DNA of 5,487 nt from Actinomycetota bacterium (GTDB lineage: Bacteria > Actinomycetota > Acidimicrobiia > Acidimicrobiales > Ilumatobacteraceae), in NCBI GenBank assembly GCA_026393655.1, contig JAPKZT010000234.1:1-5487 (forward strand). The letters are read 5' to 3'. How positions within the stretch are numbered: position 1 is the stretch's first letter; each line of letters starts with the position of its first letter. Below are positions 4,538 to 5,487 of the stretch, one piece after another. A program made the position numbers and the translations under genes. The notes beneath the pieces were generated by a model that was given only the letters and a program-made list of their open reading frames with translations, ran no database searches and had not been told where the DNA came from.

Positions 4538-5487
4538 CCATTCCTAAACTAGCTTTGCGACCGTCTGCATCAAAATAGGTAAATAAGATAGCGCTTGCAC
4601 TCGTTGCGATTTCAGGGAATAGTTTTAACTCCTCCATCACATCCAGAATACGCTCAATCCCAAATGAGATACCCACCCCTGACATATTAGGTAATCCGAA
4701 GGCGCTAGTTAAATCATCATAACGACCACCACCCACAATAGATCCAAAAGGTACATCCACCGCCTTGCCTTCATAGATTAAACCCGTATAATAGCTTAAA
4801 CCACGGGCTAACCTATAATCGAACACAAGATTCTCGGAAGAAAAACCATTCGTCTCTGATAAAGAAAGAACTTCTTTAATCTCTGCTAAGCCTTGTAAGC
4901 CTGTTGTGTTCGACCCAAAAAAAGCAGTTAATTTGGATATTTTCTCTTCATTTGTTCCTTCAAACAATACAAGATCCTTAATGGCAACCGTTTTCGCTTG
5001 TGAAAAACCATTTTCGACTAACTCCTTAGCCACAATGTCCCAACCAACTTTATCCAATTTGTCGAGAGCGACAGCAAAGAAAGAAAAACGAGCACTTTCG
5101 CCTAGCGTATCTACAATTCCAGCTAAAATCTTACGCGAATTAAGGTAAAGATTCACCCGAAGTTGTAACGATGAAAAGATTGATTGAAACAAGGCAATCA
5201 ATTCAGCTTCATTTACCAATGAATCTGAACCAATAATATCAGCATCACATTGATAAAACTCTCTATATCGACCACGCTGTGGACGATCTGCCCGCCAAAC
5301 TGGTTGAATTTGAAATCTACGGAAAGGGAAAGCTAAATCGTTGCGATTCATCGCCACGAAACGGGCAAAAGGTACCGTTAAATCATAGCGAAGACCTTTT
5401 TCAGAAATTTTAGTTGTAAATAATTTAGAACCAGCATCGATGTCAGATGGAAAGACGTTGGACAAATAATCACCACTATTTAATATC
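4491..5487 (-). CDS. hisS: Histidyl-tRNA synthetase, internal fragment (both ends missing)
   Basis: HisRS charges tRNA-His with histidine. The frame is open at the window edge (ILNSGDYLSNVF), corresponding to roughly residue 60 of the family, so the apparent TTG start at 5465 is not a start. Class II motifs: EKGLRYDLTVPFARFVAMNR (about 5402-5343); motif 2 RRFQIQPVWRADRPQRGRYR and EFYQCD (about 5318-5244); the histidine-binding loop LARGLSYYTG (about 4811-4782); GGGRYDDL; and motif 3 GVGISFGIERIL (about 4679-4644). GRYREFYQCDADIIGSDSL is the form I associate with Bacteroidota and resembles archaeal/eukaryotic HisRS. The anticodon-binding domain only begins (AILFTYFDADGRKASLGMAN). Homology ends near 4527; the remaining residues to the stop at 4491 are out-of-frame infA. 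Base composition is more A/T-rich than the operon. About 100 C-terminal residues are missing. Confidence 0.93.
   Translation of the reverse strand, partial: ILNSGDYLSNVFPSDIDAGSKLFTTKISEKGLRYDLTVPFARFVAMNRNDLAFPFRRFQIQPVWRADRPQRGRYREFYQCDADIIGSDSLVNEAELIALFQSIFSSLQLRVNLYLNSRKILAGIVDTLGESARFSFFAVALDKLDKVGWDIVAKELVENGFSQAKTVAIKDLVLFEGTNEEKISKLTAFFGSNTTGLQGLAEIKEVLSLSETNGFSSENLVFDYRLARGLSYYTGLIYEGKAVDVPFGSIVGGGRYDDLTSAFGLPNMSGVGISFGIERILDVMEELKLFPEIATSASAILFTYFDADGRKASLGMANELHSNSSWRQSAS
4527..4538. other. Probable chimera junction between hisS and infA
   Basis: On the minus strand the 12 bases GCGAATGAATTA read Ala-Asn-Glu-Leu in the hisS frame, fitting the start of the anticodon-binding domain. 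In the other frame they read (G)-CGA-ATG-AAT-TA, i.e. Arg-Met-Asn-Tyr of IF-1. Both families are therefore satisfied over the same bases, while each fails on the other side. This is what a join through a short shared sequence produces. A change in base composition and in apparent phylum occurs at the same point. Confidence 0.85.

Noticed and set aside
5463..5465. TTG start codon for hisS
   Set aside because: The frame continues upstream to the window edge with conserved HisRS residues (ILNSGDYL), so the gene starts outside the window.

Overview
The window is almost entirely minus-strand and almost fully coding. Positions 1 to about 4538 carry the distal part of a bacterial ribosomal-protein/RNA-polymerase operon. 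Read 5'->3' on the minus strand the order is infA (3' fragment), rpmJ, rpsM, rpsK, rpsD, rpoA, rplQ, truA, rplM, rpsI (5' fragment). This order, an alpha subunit beginning MLVIQRPTVE, an S4 without N-terminal zinc cysteines, a four-ligand (CCCH) L36 and moderate base composition suggest an actinobacterium of the Acidimicrobiia type, probably aquatic. That placement is inference from remembered family features, not from a search.

Layout: infA, rpmJ, rpsM, rpsK and rpsD are packed with gaps of 17, 14, 2 and 3 nt. rpoA follows after 30 nt with a strong Shine-Dalgarno. Between rpoA and rplQ (67 nt) lies a hairpin plus T-run that starts inside the last rpoA codons and may act as an attenuator or terminator. 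truA follows rplQ by about 20 nt. A 123-nt gap before rplM holds a good promoter candidate and two overlapping, mutually exclusive inverted repeats, so rplM-rpsI is probably also transcribed on its own. Together these genes supply 30S proteins (S13, S11, S4, S9), 50S proteins (L36, L17, L13), the initiation factor IF-1, the polymerase alpha subunit and a tRNA pseudouridine synthase: the standard growth-linked translation/transcription cluster.

Positions about 4527-5487 are different. They encode the middle of a histidyl-tRNA synthetase of the type seen in Bacteroidota (and resembling the archaeal/eukaryotic form), visibly more A/T-rich than the operon. It lacks both ends: the 5' end runs off the window, and the anticodon-binding domain stops abruptly where the infA sequence begins. 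infA is missing its first half at the same point. Both reading frames remain plausible across a shared stretch of about 12 bp (4527-4538). This looks like a join between two unrelated genomes, most likely an assembly or cloning chimera. I found no convincing new biological system; the join is the most important observation for anyone using this sequence. There is no gene-free stretch over 300 bases, and I see no tRNA, rRNA, CRISPR or mobile element.
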